From Streptomyces sp. SID13726 (GTDB lineage: Bacteria > Actinomycetota > Actinomycetes > Streptomycetales > Streptomycetaceae): 64,000 nucleotides of DNA. A program made the position numbers and the translations under genes. Numbering within the stretch: the first letter of the stretch is position 1; each line of letters starts with the position of its first letter. The stretch is from the NCBI RefSeq assembly GCF_010548375.1, contig NZ_JAAGLY010000003.1:310001-374000 (forward strand), written 5' to 3'. This document shows, piece after piece, positions 62,463 through 64,000 of the stretch. The notes beneath the pieces were generated by a model. The model was not told the origin of the DNA, made no database searches, and saw only the letters and a list, made by a program, of their open reading frames with translations.

Positions 62463-63833
62463 ATGAGTGCCCTCGCGTTCTCCGTGCTCCTGTCCCTCGT
62501 CTCCGCCGTCGCCTACGCGGGCGGAGCGATCGTGCAGGAGCAGGTCGCGGTCTCCCACCCCGACGAACAGTACGCACCGCTGCGCCGGCCGGGCTGGTGG
62601 GCGGCGGTCGCGCTCAACGGCCTCGGCGGGCTGCTGCACGTGGTGGCGCTGGCCTTCGGTCCGCTGAGCCTGGTCCAGCCGCTGGGCGCGCTGACGATCG
62701 TGTTCGCCCTGCCGATGGCGGCCCTGTTCGTGCGCCGCAAGGCCGGGGCCACCGCCTGGCGGGGCGCGATCATGGCGACGGTCGGCCTCGCCGGTCTGCT
62801 CTCCCTGGTGGGCGCCTCCGACGCGCAGTCGCTGAGCAACGCCCAGCGGATCTTCGCCGCGCTGGTGACCGGCGTCGCGGTGGTCGCGCTGATGATCGCG
62901 GGCCGGGCCGCGCACCGGCACCCGGTGGTGCGCAGCGTGCTGCTCGCGACCGCGTCCGGCATAGCGTTCGGCATGTCCTCGGTCTTCACCAAGACGGTCG
63001 CCGTGGACTGGACCGGCGGCGTGACCGCGGGCGACCTGCCCTCGCTGGCCGCGATCGGCGTCCTGGCCACGGCCGGACTGCTGCTCTCCCAGGCCTCCTA
63101 CCGGGGCGCGGGCCTCGCCGCCCCGCTGGCCACGCTGACGGTCGTGAACCCGGTGGTGGCGGCCGCGGTCGGCATCACGATGTTCGGCGAGACCTTCCGT
63201 TACGGCACGACCGGGACGGCGCTCGCGCTGAGCTGCGGTGTGGTGGCGGCGGGCGGTTTGATCCTGCTGACCACGGAGCGGCTCCAGCGGACGTCTGCCG
63301 AGGAGCAGGCCGGGGCCGAGCCGGTCGAGGGGGCGCCGGTGGTGGACGCGCCGGTGGCCGCGCGCGAGAAGGCGTTCGACGAGGAGGCCGGTCGTCGCGG
63401 GGTGTTCGCCGAGGAGCCGGTGCGGGAGGAACTGCTGCACAAGGAGCCGCTCGTCGAGAAGGCCCTGCGTGAGGGTGTGCTCATCGAGGGGCCGGTCGGG
63501 GTCGGGATGCGCGGGGAGGCGTTCGTGCCGGGTCCCGCGTCGTCCGCCTCCGCCGTGCCGTCGGTACCGGCGGCGTCGGGCGTCCCGTCGGTGGCGGGCG
63601 TCCCGTCAGTGCCGTCGTCAAGCGTCCCGTCGATGGCGGGCGTCCCGTCGGCCCCCGAGGCGGTGCTGATGGACGGTGTGTCCGACGAGCTTCTGGACGC
63701 CGGCCTTCTGGACGCCGACGCGGGGGCCGCGGGCAGCGGCGGCGAGCCGCCCGCGTACTACGGCCCCTTCTACGGCGCCGCGTACATCCCGATGCCGGTG
63801 CTCGACCGGCATCGGGCCCGCGTCAAATCCTGA
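62463..63833 (+). CDS. DMT/EamA-like multispanning membrane protein with long disordered tail
   Basis: A 456-residue protein with about nine to ten hydrophobic segments between residues 3 and 278, in the DMT fold ([57 protein letters not shown]). A charged, repetitive cytosolic tail of about 170 residues follows, ending near a [15 protein letters not shown] motif. The transported substrate is unknown. ATG at 62463 has GAGGAG. The stop overlaps the convergent M23 gene end by eleven bases. Confidence 0.8.
   Translation: MSALAFSVLLSLVSAVAYAGGAIVQEQVAVSHPDEQYAPLRRPGWWAAVALNGLGGLLHVVALAFGPLSLVQPLGALTIVFALPMAALFVRRKAGATAWRGAIMATVGLAGLLSLVGASDAQSLSNAQRIFAALVTGVAVVALMIAGRAAHRHPVVRSVLLATASGIAFGMSSVFTKTVAVDWTGGVTAGDLPSLAAIGVLATAGLLLSQASYRGAGLAAPLATLTVVNPVVAAAVGITMFGETFRYGTTGTALALSCGVVAAGGLILLTTERLQRTSAEEQAGAEPVEGAPVVDAPVAAREKAFDEEAGRRGVFAEEPVREELLHKEPLVEKALREGVLIEGPVGVGMRGEAFVPGPASSASAVPSVPAASGVPSVAGVPSVPSSSVPSMAGVPSAPEAVLMDGVSDELLDAGLLDADAGAAGSGGEPPAYYGPFYGAAYIPMPVLDRHRARVKS
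63578..63650. repeat. GCGTCCCGTC repeats in the DMT protein tail
   Basis: The unit GCGTCCCGTC occurs four times between 63579 and 63649 (three with a GG before it), with GTGGCG or ATGGCG spacers, encoding [13 protein letters not shown] units of the disordered tail. Length variation between strains would be expected. Confidence 0.7.
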
Positions 63834-64000
63834 CGCCGCCGCCCCGGAGATAGGCGACCGGGTCGATGTCGGAACCGAATCCGGGCCCCGTCCGCACCTC
63901 GAAGTGCAGATGCGGGCCCGTGCTGTTGCCCGTGGAGCCGGAGCGGCCGATGCGCTGGCCCGCGCCCACCGTCTGCCCGGACTTCACGGAGATCGCGGAC
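63823..64000 (-). CDS. C-terminal part of an M23-family peptidase (cut by window end)
   Basis: Only about 59 codons are inside the window. They read as the lysostaphin-type metallopeptidase end: [19 protein letters not shown] with the zinc-associated HLH motif, then [12 protein letters not shown] and a Gly-rich tail. The start lies beyond 64000. The enzyme should cut peptidoglycan cross-bridges outside the cell. Its last eleven bases overlap the convergent DMT gene. Confidence 0.85.
   Translation of the reverse strand, partial: SAISVKSGQTVGAGQRIGRSGSTGNSTGPHLHFEVRTGPGFGSDIDPVAYLRGGGVRI

Overview
The window is typical Streptomyces chromosome: very high G+C throughout, dense genes with GTG and TTG starts, 4-base ATGA/GTGA stop-start overlaps, Tat-type and lipoprotein signals, and actinomycete families (SpoIIE phosphatases, ECF sigma plus zinc anti-sigma, WS/DGAT acyltransferase, GlgM). 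Gene order at the left (succinate dehydrogenase, LysR, RmdA-type GGDEF-EAL protein, YxxxD lipoprotein, proline-rich secreted protein) and the WS/DGAT gene further right match my memory of the SCO0922-SCO0958 region of S. coelicolor. That is recalled, not searched. I see no rRNA, tRNA, insertion sequence, prophage or CRISPR.

Left part (1-24.4 kb), core and envelope functions: sdhCAB with a divergent LysR gene; rmdA with a coupled SAM methyltransferase; a cell-surface block (two-module lipoprotein, proline-rich secreted protein, DUF4239 membrane protein, two paralogous secreted proteins, a class F-like sortase, a NodB deacetylase); a universal stress protein; a MarR/hydrolase divergent pair with twin operators; a CapA-like protein; an ECF sigma factor and its anti-sigma factor; an Fpg/Nei glycosylase; a PAS-GAF-SpoIIE-HATPase phosphatase; a lipase maturation factor-like protein.

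Middle part (24.4-48.9 kb), a glycan-foraging island made of three transcription units. (i) A fucose operon encodes a ribose-type ABC importer and the non-phosphorylating L-fucose route (mutarotase, aldo/keto reductase, lactonase, fuconate dehydratase, SDR), controlled by a divergent FadR-type regulator. (ii) A LacI-controlled operon encodes an oligosaccharide ABC importer, a GH5 beta-mannosidase candidate, a secreted GH85 endo-beta-N-acetylglucosaminidase, a GH38 alpha-mannosidase and, unexpectedly, an AlkZ-like DNA glycosylase. This is the gene set needed to release, import and dismantle N-glycans. (iii) A secreted GH29 alpha-fucosidase and a GH20 enzyme that resembles lacto-N-biosidases form a pair. 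Together they could strip fucose and disaccharides outside the cell, import the glycans and the fucose, and feed central metabolism. This island is the most interesting system in the window.

Right part (49-64 kb): an amidase, a GNAT acetyltransferase, a 57-residue small protein, a degenerate HD-like protein, two SDR proteins (one with a zinc ribbon and no catalytic Tyr), a WS/DGAT acyltransferase, a secreted PA14-GH2 enzyme, a glgM-glgC pair for maltose-1-phosphate/glycogen synthesis, a FhuF-like 2Fe-2S protein, a DMT-type membrane protein, and the C-terminal end of an M23 peptidase cut by the window edge.
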